The notes: generated from the sequence alone by a model not told the origin. Shown: positions 1-9,126, numbered from the stretch's first letter. The stretch: 64,000 bases of DNA from Candidatus Enterococcus willemsii (GCF_009933335.1 NZ_MAEL01000052.1:1-64000), one strand, 5' to 3'. Translations and numbers: made by a program.

Positions 1-39
1 GCGATAAATGAATCATTTTTAGAACAAGTGAATGCATAA
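1..39 (+). CDS. 3' end of an unidentified gene (partial)
   Basis: Frame 1 is open from the window edge for 12 codons and ends in TAA at 37-39. A bidirectional terminator follows at about 143. Too little sequence remains to recognise a family. The tail could also be chance, since 12 open codons carry little weight. Confidence 0.25.
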   Translation, partial: AINESFLEQVNA

Positions 40-142
40 ATCTATTTTTTTTAACCGTTATGCTTAAAAATAACTACACTATTCTATTTTCTAAAAAAGA
101 AATAATAGCATCGCTTCTAATCATATTATTTTAATTCCCAGC

Positions 143-182
143 AAAAAACCAACTCCCAAAAAACAAGAGTTGGCTTTTTTAT
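143..182. terminator. Bidirectional rho-independent terminator
   Basis: Arms CCAACTC (149-155) and GAGTTGG (167-173) are flanked by an A-run on the left and a T-run on the right, so it can act on both strands. It lies between the edge gene and the convergent ireB operon. Confidence 0.7.
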
Positions 183-205
183 CTATTATTCTTTCGTTTA
201 TTACA

Positions 206-238
206 AAAAAAGAGCAACCTTAGTCTGCTAAGGTTGCT
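206..238 (-). terminator. Terminator of the ireB-ruvX-DUF1292 operon
   Basis: A perfect 10-bp stem, GCAACCTTAG (214-223) with CTAAGGTTGC (228-237), has a 4-nt loop. On the minus strand it is followed by a T-rich run. It lies just after the DUF1292 stop codon. Confidence 0.8.
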
Positions 239-252
239 ACATTACGTTAAGT

Positions 253-567
253 CTATTCTTCTTCAGCCATAAATGTATTGAACACTTCTTCAATCATGTC
301 CCATTCTTTGTCTGTTTCAATTTGTTCTAAATTACCTTCTGTGCCATCTTCATTTTCGATATACGCATAAGCTTGTAATTCTACTTCTTCATCTTCTGGC
401 ACGCCAGCAGGATATAATAAAACGTAATTGCGGCCAAATTCTTCTTGCCCGTCAATTGTTAATAAAATTTCGTAAAGTGTTTCATTTCCTTGGTCATCTA
501 CCAAAGTAATATGTTCGTGACCTTCATGGTTATGGTCATGATTGTGATCATGTGTGTGTTCTGACAT
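253..567 (-). CDS. DUF1292 family protein (YrzB-like)
   Basis: A 104-residue acidic protein of unknown function. The start at 567 is chosen because AAGAGGAAAT lies just upstream; an in-frame extension to 621 would run back into ruvX and lacks this ribosome site. Right after the start comes a His-rich stretch, [16 protein letters not shown], which could bind metal ions (inference). The rest is the compact DUF1292 domain, with many Asp and Glu residues and a [12 protein letters not shown] segment. It is the last gene of a three-gene operon with ruvX and ireB, matching yrzL-yrrK-yrzB in Bacillus. The operon ends in the terminator at 206-238. Confidence 0.85.
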   Translation of the reverse strand: MSEHTHDHNHDHNHEGHEHITLVDDQGNETLYEILLTIDGQEEFGRNYVLLYPAGVPEDEEVELQAYAYIENEDGTEGNLEQIETDKEWDMIEEVFNTFMAEEE

Positions 568-595
568 TTTATTTCCTCTTTTCTTGCATTTTAAG

Positions 596-1027
596 TTAAA
601 ATAACTTTTTTCCTGCACCATCTAAATAATTTTGTAAAATCATTACTGCTGCTAGCTTATCAATGACTTTTTTACGTTTGGCGCGCGATGTATTCGCTTG
701 TTCAACTAACATTCGCTCTGCTTGCACCGTTGTCAATCGCTCATCTTGATAATCGACAGGTAAGTGGTACAGTTCCTCCAATTGTTTACCATAAGCTAAG
801 GATGCTTCTGCTCTTGGTCCAATTGAATTATTCATATTTTTCGGAAGTCCAACAACAAAGCGTTCTACTTCGTACTCATCGATAAGTTCTTTCAAACGGT
901 CAAAGCCGAATTTACCTTCATCTTCATTAATACGAATAATTTCTACGCCTTGTGCTGTCCAGCCCATCGGATCACTGACTGCAACGCCAACCGTTCGTGA
1001 TCCGACGTCTAAACCCATAATTCTCAT
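596..1027 (-). CDS. ruvX: RuvX/YqgF family Holliday junction resolvase-like nuclease
   Basis: 143 residues, the usual size of the YqgF/RuvX family, which has an RNase H fold and is linked to 16S rRNA 5' end processing and possibly junction resolution. The N-terminal [17 protein letters not shown] carries the first catalytic Asp. [15 protein letters not shown] matches the family's central motif, and the DERLTT segment carries the second acidic site. The start codon overlaps the ireB stop by one base (TAATG), so translation is probably coupled. It sits between ireB and the DUF1292 gene in the conserved Firmicutes order. Confidence 0.93.
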   Translation of the reverse strand: MRIMGLDVGSRTVGVAVSDPMGWTAQGVEIIRINEDEGKFGFDRLKELIDEYEVERFVVGLPKNMNNSIGPRAEASLAYGKQLEELYHLPVDYQDERLTTVQAERMLVEQANTSRAKRKKVIDKLAAVMILQNYLDGAGKKLF

Positions 1028-1293
1028 TACAAGTTAACTCCATGATTTTCTAGATAGAAACGGATTAATACTTCCAAAATTTCATCTCGTTCATGGCGGC
1101 GAATCAGATTACGTGCCTCACGATAACGAGGGATGTAAGCCGGGTCTCCAGAAAGTAAATAACCAACAATTTGATTAATTGGGTTGTACCCTTTTTCTTC
1201 AAGCGCACGATAGACGATTGCTAGTGTTTCACTTACTTCTTTTTTGCGACTGTCATCAAAATCAAAACGGACTGTTTCATCTGTAAAACCCAT
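1027..1293 (-). CDS. ireB: IreB family regulatory phosphoprotein
   Basis: An 88-residue protein of the IreB (DUF965/YrzL) family. In Enterococcus faecalis IreB is a substrate of the Ser/Thr kinase IreK and negatively controls cephalosporin resistance; it is phosphorylated on N-terminal threonines. Here the N-terminus [14 protein letters not shown] keeps Thr4 and Thr7. The conserved middle, with [20 protein letters not shown], and the [11 protein letters not shown] tail are present. It is the first gene of the operon with ruvX and the DUF1292 gene. No alaS, its frequent neighbour, lies upstream in this window. Confidence 0.93.
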   Translation of the reverse strand: MGFTDETVRFDFDDSRKKEVSETLAIVYRALEEKGYNPINQIVGYLLSGDPAYIPRYREARNLIRRHERDEILEVLIRFYLENHGVNL

Positions 1294-1606
1294 TAATACG
1301 ACACCTCTTTCTTCATTTAAGTTTGTATGCTCTCCGAGTCCATTGTACTAAACATCCTCAGAAACTACAAACAAATACTTTATGATTAATTTTAGTATAC
1401 CCTATTTTTATGATAAAATTGTGAAATTCCTGCTAGTTTTTTAAGCACTGCTAAAAAATGTTTCAAGTTTACCAATCAATCTACTAAGAAAAAAACATTT
1501 TCATCTCATTAAAATACGCAAAAACGTTACTTTATTACTTAAATCATTATTAATTGACGAAAAACTTGTTTTTCGCTTAAAGTAATCATAAAAGGAGGTT
1601 TTATGT
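1294..1606. promoter_or_regulatory. Divergent intergenic region, ireB and thioredoxin promoters
   Basis: 313 bp without a gene. On the minus strand a clear TATACT -10 box lies at 1394-1399, about 100 nt before ireB. Its -35 is poor: TTCACA is present, but with a 20-bp gap. On the plus strand AAAGGAGG lies just before the thioredoxin start. Nothing else recognisable was seen. Confidence 0.4.
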
Positions 1607-1945
1607 ATGCAATCTACAACATTTACACAATTTCAAAACGAATTAACGATGCATCCACTCGTCTTACTTTATATTTCTACACCTACATGCAGTGTTTGTC
1701 ATGCTATCAAGCCAAAAATCGAACATGCTCTAACAGACTTGCCCATGTTTGTCTTAGATGCACATGTATACCCTGAAGTTGCTAGCGCCTATCAAGCCTT
1801 AACTGCCCCCGTCGTTTTATTATTTTTTGAAGGCAAAGAAGTTCATCGACAAGCACGATTTATTGATATTCCCAAACTAGTAAAATTCGTCCAAAGTTAT
1901 CAGTCTATGAATCTATCGGTTACTTATCAAGATTTATTCAACTAA
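1607..1945 (+). CDS. Thioredoxin-like protein
   Basis: A 112-residue single-domain thioredoxin fold. The redox motif is C28-S-V-C31, in the context STPTCSVCHAI, unlike the WCGPC of classical TrxA. The cis-Pro loop appears as TAPVVLLF. No signal peptide is visible, so it is probably cytoplasmic. It resembles the small YtpP/YdbP-type thioredoxins of Firmicutes (inference). ATG 1607 follows AAAGGAGG at a normal distance; an ATG at 1603 is out of frame. It is monocistronic and shares a bidirectional terminator with the convergent rex. Confidence 0.85.
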   Translation: MQSTTFTQFQNELTMHPLVLLYISTPTCSVCHAIKPKIEHALTDLPMFVLDAHVYPEVASAYQALTAPVVLLFFEGKEVHRQARFIDIPKLVKFVQSYQSMNLSVTYQDLFN

Positions 1946-1987
1946 AAAACGTCCCATCATCTTCAAAAATGATTGGGACGTTTTTTT
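1945..1987. terminator. Bidirectional terminator between thioredoxin and rex
   Basis: Stem CGTCCCATCAT (1950-1960) with ATGATTGGGACG (1969-1980), flanked by an A-run and a T-run. It serves both convergent genes. Confidence 0.85.
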
Positions 1988-2636
1988 ATTCTTCTAAATC
2001 AGCTGCTTCTGCACCAGAATGTAAGAAGTAAATCAATGTTTGCAATTCATTAGTTAAATCAACGTTTTGAACTAAAACCCCATTTGGCGCAGTAATTCGT
2101 GCAGGCGTGAAATTCAAGATTCCTTTAATGCCGGCAGCCACTAATTCGTTCACAACATCTTGTGAGCGTTGTGCAGGAACAGTTAAAATCGCAATATCAA
2201 TTTGTTGAATCGCAATTTGTTCTTTCATATCGCTCATTGGATAGACTGGAATGCCATCCACGATACGTCCAACAATCTCAGGATTGACATCAAATGCTGC
2301 ACTTACACGGATGCTATTGCTTTGATGGAATTTGTATTTTAATAGCGCACTTCCTAAATTACCGACCCCAATCAATGCGACATTTGTCATTTGATCGTCA
2401 TTCAATGTTTTCGCAAAAAATTGCATTAAATCATTGACATCATAACCGTAACCTCGTTTTCCTAATTCACCGAAATAAGAAAAATCACGACGAATCGTTG
2501 CACTATCCACTTGGACAGCTTCACTAAGTTCAGTTGATGAAACTTTCTTCTTGCCCGCATTATTTAAAATTCGCAAATAGCGATAATATAAGGGTAAACG
2601 TTTTGCTGTTGCTTTTGGTATTTGATTTTCTTTCAC
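1986..2636 (-). CDS. rex: Redox-sensing transcriptional repressor Rex
   Basis: 216 residues, full length for Rex. This repressor senses the NADH/NAD+ ratio and controls fermentation and dehydrogenase genes. An N-terminal winged helix (about 1-80, with [15 protein letters not shown] and [16 protein letters not shown]) is followed by a Rossmann fold with the glycine motif [10 protein letters not shown]. The C-terminal helix used for domain-swapped dimers follows. The start is GTG at 2636, with GGAGG about 10 nt upstream. A Rex-like dyad lies 18-34 nt upstream, suggesting autoregulation. It is divergent from ydiF, as in many Firmicutes. Confidence 0.95.
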   Translation of the reverse strand: MKENQIPKATAKRLPLYYRYLRILNNAGKKKVSSTELSEAVQVDSATIRRDFSYFGELGKRGYGYDVNDLMQFFAKTLNDDQMTNVALIGVGNLGSALLKYKFHQSNSIRVSAAFDVNPEIVGRIVDGIPVYPMSDMKEQIAIQQIDIAILTVPAQRSQDVVNELVAAGIKGILNFTPARITAPNGVLVQNVDLTNELQTLIYFLHSGAEAADLEE

Positions 2637-2653
2637 TGTATTTAAACCTCCGA

Positions 2654-2670
2654 TTGTGAAAAATTCACTT
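2654..2670. promoter_or_regulatory. Candidate Rex operator upstream of rex
   Basis: TTGTGAAAAATTCACTT has the TTGTGA and TCAC half-sites of the Rex consensus TTGTGAAWWWWTTCACAA. The gap between half-sites is one base shorter than usual and the last two bases differ. Its place just ahead of rex suits autoregulation. Confidence 0.45.
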
Positions 2671-2848
2671 TTACAACGAGTATCATATCAAAAATATTTA
2701 GAAAAAAGCAATTTGATTGCTCACAGATCTTCTTTTTTTCACAAATTTTCGACAAATCGCGGTTTTGAGCATCTCGCTAACTCCTCTTAAATGTGATAGA
2801 CTAACAATAAACTCGTATATTATACAAATTTGAAAGACGTGAAAAATT

Positions 2849-4777
2849 ATGATTTTACTACAAGCAAACCAAATTGCTCGCTTGTTTGGAGCAGAGGTTC
2901 TTTTTGAAAATATCCATTTAGAAATTAGCACGCGTGCACGGATTGGTCTTGTTGGACGAAACGGTGCAGGGAAATCCACACTATTAAAAATTATTGCTGG
3001 TTTAGAAGCACCTGATGCCGGCACTATTTCTAAAAATAAAACGGCTACTTTAGGGTACTTAGCACAAGATACTGGTCTACATTCAAACGCAACCGTCTGG
3101 GAAGAAATGCTTGGTGCTTTTGCAACCATTCGACAAATGGAAGAACGCATGCGTCACTTAGAAGTTGCAATTAGTGAAACTAATCCAACCACTAGTAATT
3201 ATGAAGCCATTTTAAAAGAATATGACCACTTACAACATGAGTTCTCAGAAAAAAATGGCTACGGTTATGAAAATGAGATTCGCTCAGTCTTACATGGGTT
3301 TAAATTTGATGAAACCTTCTATGGACAAACCATTGATACCCTTTCTGGTGGACAACGGACTCGTTTAGCTCTTGCTAAAATGTTATTGCAAAATCCTGAT
3401 ATTTTGATTCTGGATGAGCCGACTAACCACCTAGACATTGAAACTTTAGCATGGTTAGAAAATTATTTGCAAGGTTATTCAGGTGCATTACTAATCGTCT
3501 CTCATGACCGCTACTTTTTAGATAAAGTGGTAACCGAAGTCTATGAAATTAGTCGCCAAAAAATGCGTCATTATAAAGGAAATTATAGTCGCTACCTTGA
3601 CTTAAAAGCAGAACAATTAGCCAGTGATTGGAAAGCCTATGAAAAACAACAAACAGAAATCAACAAATTAGAAGACTTTGTTGCTCGGAACTTGGTGCGA
3701 GCCTCCACAACCAAACGTGCCCAGAGTCGACGCAAGCAACTAGAAAAAATGGAACGTATGGATCGGCCACAAGGAGATGAAAAATCAGCGCACTTTTTAT
3801 TCGCTATCGAAAAACCTTCTGGTAACGTTGTGCTACAAGTGGAAGATGCTGCTATTGGTTATACCGATAAAGTGTTATCTGCTCCGATTCAATTAGATAT
3901 TCGTCGCAAAGATGCAATTGCCCTTGTTGGTCCTAACGGAATCGGCAAATCTACTTTATTAAAATCAATTATTGGCGAGATTCCTTTTGTCCAAGGAACT
4001 GCACATTTTGGAACGAATGTATCTGTCAGTTACTATGACCAAGGACAAACAAATTTACATGGCAATAAAACTATTTTAAAAGAACTTTGGGATGAGCATC
4101 CAACAACACCAGAAGTAGAGATTCGTTCCGCATTAGGTGGTTTCTTATTTTCTGGCGAAGATGTTGAAAAACCAATCACCTTATTAAGTGGTGGCGAAAA
4201 AGCCCGCGTTGCTTTAGCTAAACTTGCCATGAATAAAGAGAACTTTTTAATTCTTGATGAGCCAACTAACCATTTGGATATCGATAATAAAGAAGTCTTA
4301 GAAAATGCTCTAATTGATTACGAAGGCACGCTCTTCTTTGTTTCGCACGACCGCTACTTTATCAATCGGATTGCCACGAAAATTATTGAATTATCCGAAA
4401 CTGGTAGCAAGTTGTATTTAGGCGACTATGATTACTACTTGGAGAAAAAACAAGAAGAACTAGAAATTGCTGCTTTATTAGAGGAAAAAGAAGAAATCAT
4501 CCCCGTTTCGACAGGTAAAAAGAACTTCCAGCAAAGCAAAGAACAACAAAAAATTGTTCGCAGTCTGCAACGAAAAATTGAAAAAATCGAAGAAGGGTTG
4601 GCTACTTTGGAAGAAGAGATTGAAGCAGCACAACTTAAAATGACCGATCCAGCTATTTTGAATGATCATGTACAGTTAAATGAATGGAATCAAACAATTG
4701 AAATAGCACAACAAAAACAAGAAGCTTTAATGGAGGATTGGGAAGCGTTAAGTTTAGAATTAGAAGAACAAGCATAA
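2849..4777 (+). CDS. ydiF: ABC-F family ATPase, YdiF type
   Basis: 642 residues, the same length as Bacillus YdiF as I recall it. This is a soluble tandem ABC ATPase of the ABC-F group, which acts on the ribosome rather than in transport. NBD1 has Walker A GRNGAGKST and signature LSGGQRTRLALAK. The linker (about 240-310) contains the charged interdomain helix with RASTTKRAQSRRKQLEKM. NBD2 has GPNGIGKST and LLSGGEKARVALAK. A C-terminal coiled coil (about 540-640) is rich in Glu, Lys and Gln. There are no membrane segments. Whether it protects against antibiotics or assists translation in general cannot be told from sequence. It is divergent from rex. Confidence 0.9.
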   Translation: MILLQANQIARLFGAEVLFENIHLEISTRARIGLVGRNGAGKSTLLKIIAGLEAPDAGTISKNKTATLGYLAQDTGLHSNATVWEEMLGAFATIRQMEERMRHLEVAISETNPTTSNYEAILKEYDHLQHEFSEKNGYGYENEIRSVLHGFKFDETFYGQTIDTLSGGQRTRLALAKMLLQNPDILILDEPTNHLDIETLAWLENYLQGYSGALLIVSHDRYFLDKVVTEVYEISRQKMRHYKGNYSRYLDLKAEQLASDWKAYEKQQTEINKLEDFVARNLVRASTTKRAQSRRKQLEKMERMDRPQGDEKSAHFLFAIEKPSGNVVLQVEDAAIGYTDKVLSAPIQLDIRRKDAIALVGPNGIGKSTLLKSIIGEIPFVQGTAHFGTNVSVSYYDQGQTNLHGNKTILKELWDEHPTTPEVEIRSALGGFLFSGEDVEKPITLLSGGEKARVALAKLAMNKENFLILDEPTNHLDIDNKEVLENALIDYEGTLFFVSHDRYFINRIATKIIELSETGSKLYLGDYDYYLEKKQEELEIAALLEEKEEIIPVSTGKKNFQQSKEQQKIVRSLQRKIEKIEEGLATLEEEIEAAQLKMTDPAILNDHVQLNEWNQTIEIAQQKQEALMEDWEALSLELEEQA

Positions 4778-4804
4778 ATTTAGGACGTGTTAGGAGCGAT
4801 CGGG

Positions 4805-5497
4805 TTGAAAAAGCAACAAAAAAATTGGTTACTTATTCTTTTAGGTAGCGGATTGATTCTTACAAGTTTCGTTGGATTTATGATTCAAAATAGGGCAACT
4901 AATAATTATGATAGTATGTATGAAGAAACAACTCTCTACGCAGAAGAAGGGCCACAAAGTGAATTTGCTTACCGAGCAACCGAACAATTACGTGGCAAAG
5001 GGATAGATATTCCTTTATTTCTACAAACCGATGAGCGTTGGCAAGAGGAATATGTAGACGACTCTTATACGTATACTCTAGCAGAAAATGGCAGTGGTTT
5101 TGCTTCCCTAGCAATGCTGTTGTCCTACTATGATGCTACTGAATATGTCTATGATGATTTATATGCACTGACATTTGGTGATTACTTCACAGCTGACGGT
5201 TCTTTGAAATGGAAGTTCTTTGAAGAAGCCAGTGAGTCTTTTGGGACACCTGTTACCAGCTTAGGGAATAATTTTGATAAAGCACAAACACTTTTAGCTA
5301 ATCACCAACCAATTATTGTTTCATTCAAACCAGGAACATTTATTGATTCTGAACATTTTATCGTGTTATTCCAAACTGATGACCAAACAATTCGTGTGTT
5401 AGATCCACTTGATTCGCCCGAAAGAGAAATTTATACAATTGATTTTGCACCAAAAGATCTAACAGATAAGATTCAAAATTATTGGGCTGTTTTGTAA
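4805..5497 (+). CDS. Membrane-anchored C39-peptidase-like protein, catalytic Cys position is Ser
   Basis: 230 residues from a TTG start at 4805, with AGGAG 8 nt upstream; a GTG at 4787 is possible but has a poor ribosome site. One N-terminal membrane segment (NWLLILLGSGLILTSFVGF) is followed by an extracellular C39-like_2 fold. The usual catalytic motif GCGPxSLAM reads GSGFASLAM here, so the cysteine position is Ser97 (codon AGT, one base from TGT). The later His (SEHFIVL, about residue 184) and Asp (LDPLD, about 200) are kept. Peptidase activity is therefore doubtful. It lies 27 nt after ydiF and may be cotranscribed with it. Confidence 0.75.
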   Translation: MKKQQKNWLLILLGSGLILTSFVGFMIQNRATNNYDSMYEETTLYAEEGPQSEFAYRATEQLRGKGIDIPLFLQTDERWQEEYVDDSYTYTLAENGSGFASLAMLLSYYDATEYVYDDLYALTFGDYFTADGSLKWKFFEEASESFGTPVTSLGNNFDKAQTLLANHQPIIVSFKPGTFIDSEHFIVLFQTDDQTIRVLDPLDSPEREIYTIDFAPKDLTDKIQNYWAVL

Positions 5498-5586
5498 AAG
5501 ACAGCTCTTTTATTGAACATGTGAAGTAGTAATCAATCCCATTTTAGTTTATACTAAAAGAAAAAATAGAATTGGAGTGATTTCAA

Positions 5587-6699
5587 ATGAAAATTGGTAT
5601 TCCAAAAGAAATCAAGAATAATGAAAATCGTGTCGCACTCCCTCCAGCTGGTGTATATGAGTTAACGCAAGCTGGTCATATTGTCCTAGTTGAAACAAAT
5701 GCTGGGGTCGGTTCAGCAATTACCGACGATGCCTATCGTGAAGTTGGTGCTACAATTGTAAGTAATGCTGCCGAAGTGTGGGCTGCTGATATGGTCATCA
5801 AAGTCAAAGAACCTTTAGAATCAGAATATACTTATTTCCGTGAAGATTTACTATTGTTCACTTATTTACATTTAGCAGCCAATAAACCTGTTGCGCAAGC
5901 TCTTTTAGCCGCAAAAGTCAATACCGTAGCTTATGAAAACGTGCAACTCCCGAATGGTTCATTACCTCTTTTAGCACCAATGAGTGAAATTGCTGGGCGA
6001 ATGGCTGCACAAATTGGTGCCGAATTTTTAGAAAGTCCAAAAGGTGGCAAAGGTATCTTGTTAGCTGGGGTTCCTGGTGTACGTAAAGGAAATGTAGTCG
6101 TTATCGGTGGTGGTGTTGCCGGAACTAATGCCGCGCAAATCGCACATGGTTTAGGCGCAAATGTTACTATCTTAGATGTCAACATTCAACGTTTGAAAGA
6201 ATTGGATGCACAGTTTAATGGAAAAGTACAAACGCTACTGTCTAACTCTTTCAATATTCATGAACAATTACAAACTGCTGATTTAGTCATTGGTGCCGTA
6301 CTCATTCCTGGACGTAAAGCACCAACTCTTGTCACTAGACAAATGGTCCAAGACATGCCGGATCATTCAGTCATCGTTGATATTGCGATTGATCAAGGCG
6401 GTATCTTCGAAACAGGTGCAAAAACCACTACGCATGATAATCCAACATATGTCGAAGAAGGTGTGATTCATTACGCCGTAGCCAATATGCCCGGTGCCGT
6501 TGCACAAACAGCAACCTTCGCCTTGAGTAATGCTACCCTTGCATTTGCTAAAAAATTAGCTGACACACCATTAGAACAATTAATTAAAGAAGATTCTGCC
6601 ATCGCAAGCGGCGTGAACACTTATCAAGGACATCTCGTTCATTCGGCAATTGCTGCTGATTTGGATTTACCTTTTACTCAATTGAATGATTTAATTTAA
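5587..6699 (+). CDS. ald: Alanine dehydrogenase
   Basis: 370 residues, the normal length. It catalyses NAD-dependent reversible deamination of L-alanine to pyruvate and ammonia in the cytoplasm. The N-terminus [20 protein letters not shown] is the family hallmark. [10 protein letters not shown] holds the catalytic Lys, [11 protein letters not shown] the catalytic His, and [13 protein letters not shown] the NAD-binding loop. A TATACT box lies about 37 nt before the ATG, with a weak -35. GGAGTGA serves as the ribosome site. It is monocistronic and ends in a strong bidirectional terminator shared with the convergent merR gene. Confidence 0.95.
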   Translation: MKIGIPKEIKNNENRVALPPAGVYELTQAGHIVLVETNAGVGSAITDDAYREVGATIVSNAAEVWAADMVIKVKEPLESEYTYFREDLLLFTYLHLAANKPVAQALLAAKVNTVAYENVQLPNGSLPLLAPMSEIAGRMAAQIGAEFLESPKGGKGILLAGVPGVRKGNVVVIGGGVAGTNAAQIAHGLGANVTILDVNIQRLKELDAQFNGKVQTLLSNSFNIHEQLQTADLVIGAVLIPGRKAPTLVTRQMVQDMPDHSVIVDIAIDQGGIFETGAKTTTHDNPTYVEEGVIHYAVANMPGAVAQTATFALSNATLAFAKKLADTPLEQLIKEDSAIASGVNTYQGHLVHSAIAADLDLPFTQLNDLI

Positions 6700-6720
6700 T
6701 GAAAAGACTAGGTTTATTAT

Positions 6721-6770
6721 AAAAAACAGTGAGGAAAGTCAATGTACCGATTTTCCTCACTGTTTTTTTA
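6721..6770. terminator. Bidirectional terminator between ald and TipA-like merR
   Basis: Stem ACAGTGAGGAAA with TTTTCCTCACTGT, flanked by an A-run and a run of seven T. Confidence 0.85.
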
Positions 6771-6772
6771 TT

Positions 6773-7525
6773 TTATGCATAATATTGAATCGCATCATTT
6801 AATGCTTGGGCTGCACCTGTATATTTTTCATCGTAGTACGCTGTAAATCGTTCATCACCGACATACATCAATCCTAATCCTTTATGCGCTTCTGGTGAAT
6901 ACGTTGGCCATGTATAACTCAACCATTTTTTGTGTAATTCATAAATTTCTTTGGCAACATCACTTTCTAAATTAGGATCTTGCAAATATACATCGATTTT
7001 TTCGAATAATTGTTGTTCTGTTGCTTGCATCTCCGCCATTTCTTGTTCGGTTAAATTCAAATATTTATCATTTGATGCTTCAACTGTTTTCTCCCCATAT
7101 TTTTCTCTAATTTCTGTTCCATATTGACTTTCGTTTTCCGCTACTTTTTGTTGCTTAAATGCTTCAAATTTTTCTTTATCTGACATGATTCTCTCTCCTT
7201 TATAGTGTTTCATTGTTTGCTGAACAGTCGTTAATAGTCGGTCAATTTCATTTCGTCTTTCGAGCAATTGTTTTTGATGACTCCTCAACGCCTGTTCTAC
7301 ATTAAAGTCAGGATTGTCTAGTATTTCCTTGATTTCTTCTAATTTCATATCTAATTCACGGTAAAATAAGATTTGCTGCAGACGATCGACTTCTTTTTGT
7401 CCGTAAATCCGATAATTTGAAGAATTTACTCGGGAAGGTTTTAGTAAATCAATCTCATCATAATATCGAAGCGTACGCGCGCTCACTCCTGATAACTGTG
7501 CGATTTTTTTAATTGTATATTCCAT
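6773..7525 (-). CDS. MerR family regulator with TipAS effector domain
   Basis: 250 residues. An N-terminal MerR winged helix (about 1-70) with IAQLSGVSARTLRYYDEI is followed by the dimerisation coiled coil. The C-terminal TipAS-type domain (about 110-250) has GLGLMYVGDERFTAYYD and likely binds a drug-like ligand. Start 7525 is chosen because the upstream candidate at 7576 falls next to the promoter -10 box. The promoter has a 19-bp spacer with a dyad, so the gene is probably autoregulated and activated by ligand. It is divergent from the MATE efflux gene, the expected target by context (inference). Confidence 0.9.
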   Translation of the reverse strand: MEYTIKKIAQLSGVSARTLRYYDEIDLLKPSRVNSSNYRIYGQKEVDRLQQILFYRELDMKLEEIKEILDNPDFNVEQALRSHQKQLLERRNEIDRLLTTVQQTMKHYKGERIMSDKEKFEAFKQQKVAENESQYGTEIREKYGEKTVEASNDKYLNLTEQEMAEMQATEQQLFEKIDVYLQDPNLESDVAKEIYELHKKWLSYTWPTYSPEAHKGLGLMYVGDERFTAYYDEKYTGAAQALNDAIQYYA

Positions 7526-7576
7526 TTTGACACCTGCTCTTCCGCTTTTTTTATCAAGTAACTTCCTGACAAACAT

Positions 7577-7607
7577 ATCATAAACCTTTACGTAACGGAA
7601 AGGTCAA
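7577..7607 (-). promoter_or_regulatory. MerR-type promoter with 19-bp spacer and operator dyad
   Basis: On the minus strand -35 TTGACC (7602-7607) and -10 TATGAT (7577-7582) are 19 bp apart. That over-long spacer is the hallmark of MerR-activated promoters. An inverted repeat fills it: ACCTTTACGT and ACGGAAAGGT (7584-7604), 9 of 10 bases symmetric. It drives the TipA-like merR gene. Confidence 0.8.
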
Positions 7608-7728
7608 GCGTAAAAATCAATTAATTTTTATTTTTTGAAAAAAAGAGTTCCTTCTATGAAAATACTACTTGTATCGTGAAAGATTTCGTGTACAATCAGA
7701 AGCGGTATTAGTTATTTAGGAGGGTTTC

Positions 7729-9126
7729 ATGAAAAAGTTTATAGGGGATAAAACATTCTATCGGATGGTACTGACAATTGCCGTTCCCATGATGATTCAA
7801 AACGGTGTCACCAATTTAGTCAGCTTTTTAGATAATATTATGATTGGACAAGTCGGCACAGAACAAATGTCTGGTGTTGCTATTGTCAATCAATTGATAT
7901 TCGTCTTTAATTTAAGTATTTTTGGCATTGTATCTGGTGCCAGTATTTTCGGAACACAATTTTATGGGAAGCGAGATTTTGTAGGGATGCGTCATGCCTT
8001 TCAATTCAAAATCATTGCCTGTCTTGTGGCAACCATCGCTTCAGCTGCATTACTTTTTTTCTTCAAAGATTCCTTGATTGCACTTTATCTTCATTCTGGG
8101 AATACAGGCGAAAATCTTCAATTAGCGTTACAATCAGGGCAAGAATTTTTGACAATTATGATTCTAGGTTTATTTCCATTCGCTATTTCTCAAGTCTATG
8201 CTAGTACTATTCGAGAAATGGGAAAAACCGTTGTTCCAATGTTTGCCAGCAGTATTGGGGTCGTGACCAACACCGTATTAAATTATTTACTAATTTTTGG
8301 TCATTTTGGCGCACCAGTCTTAGGTGTAAGAGGGGCAGCAATTGCTACAGTGATTGCTCGTTTTGTCGAATGTTTCATCATTGTTTATTGGGTTCATCGA
8401 CATAACACTGAAAATCCTTTTGTCATCGGGGCTTTTCGTCAATGGCGATTACCAAAAAAACTCGTTTTACAAATTATAAAAACGGGTGCACCTTTAATGG
8501 CCAACGAAATTCTTTGGGCAAGTGGCATGACGATTATTCTACAAGCCTATTCTGTTCGCGGGTTAACCGTGATTGCCGGAATCAACATCGCATCAACGAT
8601 TTCAAATATTTTTAACATTTTATTCTTAGCTTTAGGTGGTGCAACTGCCGTTATTGTTGGGCAACTATTGGGAGCGAATAAAATGGCGGAAGCCAAAGAC
8701 AGTGCGCGTAAAATTATTTTCTTTTCCGTTGCAAGCTGTTTTGTGATTGGTGTGCTAATGTTTGCTATCGCACCAATGTTCCCAAGTATTTACAATACGT
8801 CAGAAGAAGTCAAAACATTGGCAAGTAGCTTTATTCGTGTTGCTGCCATCTGTATGCCAATTTACGCGTTTAATCACGCCAGCTATTTTGTCCTACGCTC
8901 AGGTGGAAAAACAATGATTACATTCTTATTCGATAGTGTCTTTATTTGGGTGATTATTTTACCACTGGCTTTCTTCCTAAGTACACACACGCAATTACCA
9001 ATCGTAACTGTCTACTTTATTTGTCAGTTTGTTGAGATAATCAAGAGTATCATTGGCTATTTTTTAGTGAGATCAAGCGCTTGGTTGGAAAATATTGTGG
9101 TTGAAAATGAAGCAACAGAAACATAA
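7729..9126 (+). CDS. MATE family multidrug efflux transporter
   Basis: 465 residues with about 12 hydrophobic segments. Two MatE repeats are recognisable, the first opening with VLTIAVPMMIQNGVTNLVSF and the second near IIKTGAPLMANEILWASG. The family exports cationic drugs by Na+ or H+ antiport at the cell membrane. ATG 7729 has AGGAGGG 5 nt upstream. A weak promoter, TTGTAT/TACAAT, lies before it, with the direct repeat TCGTG around its spacer. It is divergent from the TipA-like regulator, which probably controls it. Substrate unknown. Confidence 0.92.
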   Translation: MKKFIGDKTFYRMVLTIAVPMMIQNGVTNLVSFLDNIMIGQVGTEQMSGVAIVNQLIFVFNLSIFGIVSGASIFGTQFYGKRDFVGMRHAFQFKIIACLVATIASAALLFFFKDSLIALYLHSGNTGENLQLALQSGQEFLTIMILGLFPFAISQVYASTIREMGKTVVPMFASSIGVVTNTVLNYLLIFGHFGAPVLGVRGAAIATVIARFVECFIIVYWVHRHNTENPFVIGAFRQWRLPKKLVLQIIKTGAPLMANEILWASGMTIILQAYSVRGLTVIAGINIASTISNIFNILFLALGGATAVIVGQLLGANKMAEAKDSARKIIFFSVASCFVIGVLMFAIAPMFPSIYNTSEEVKTLASSFIRVAAICMPIYAFNHASYFVLRSGGKTMITFLFDSVFIWVIILPLAFFLSTHTQLPIVTVYFICQFVEIIKSIIGYFLVRSSAWLENIVVENEATET

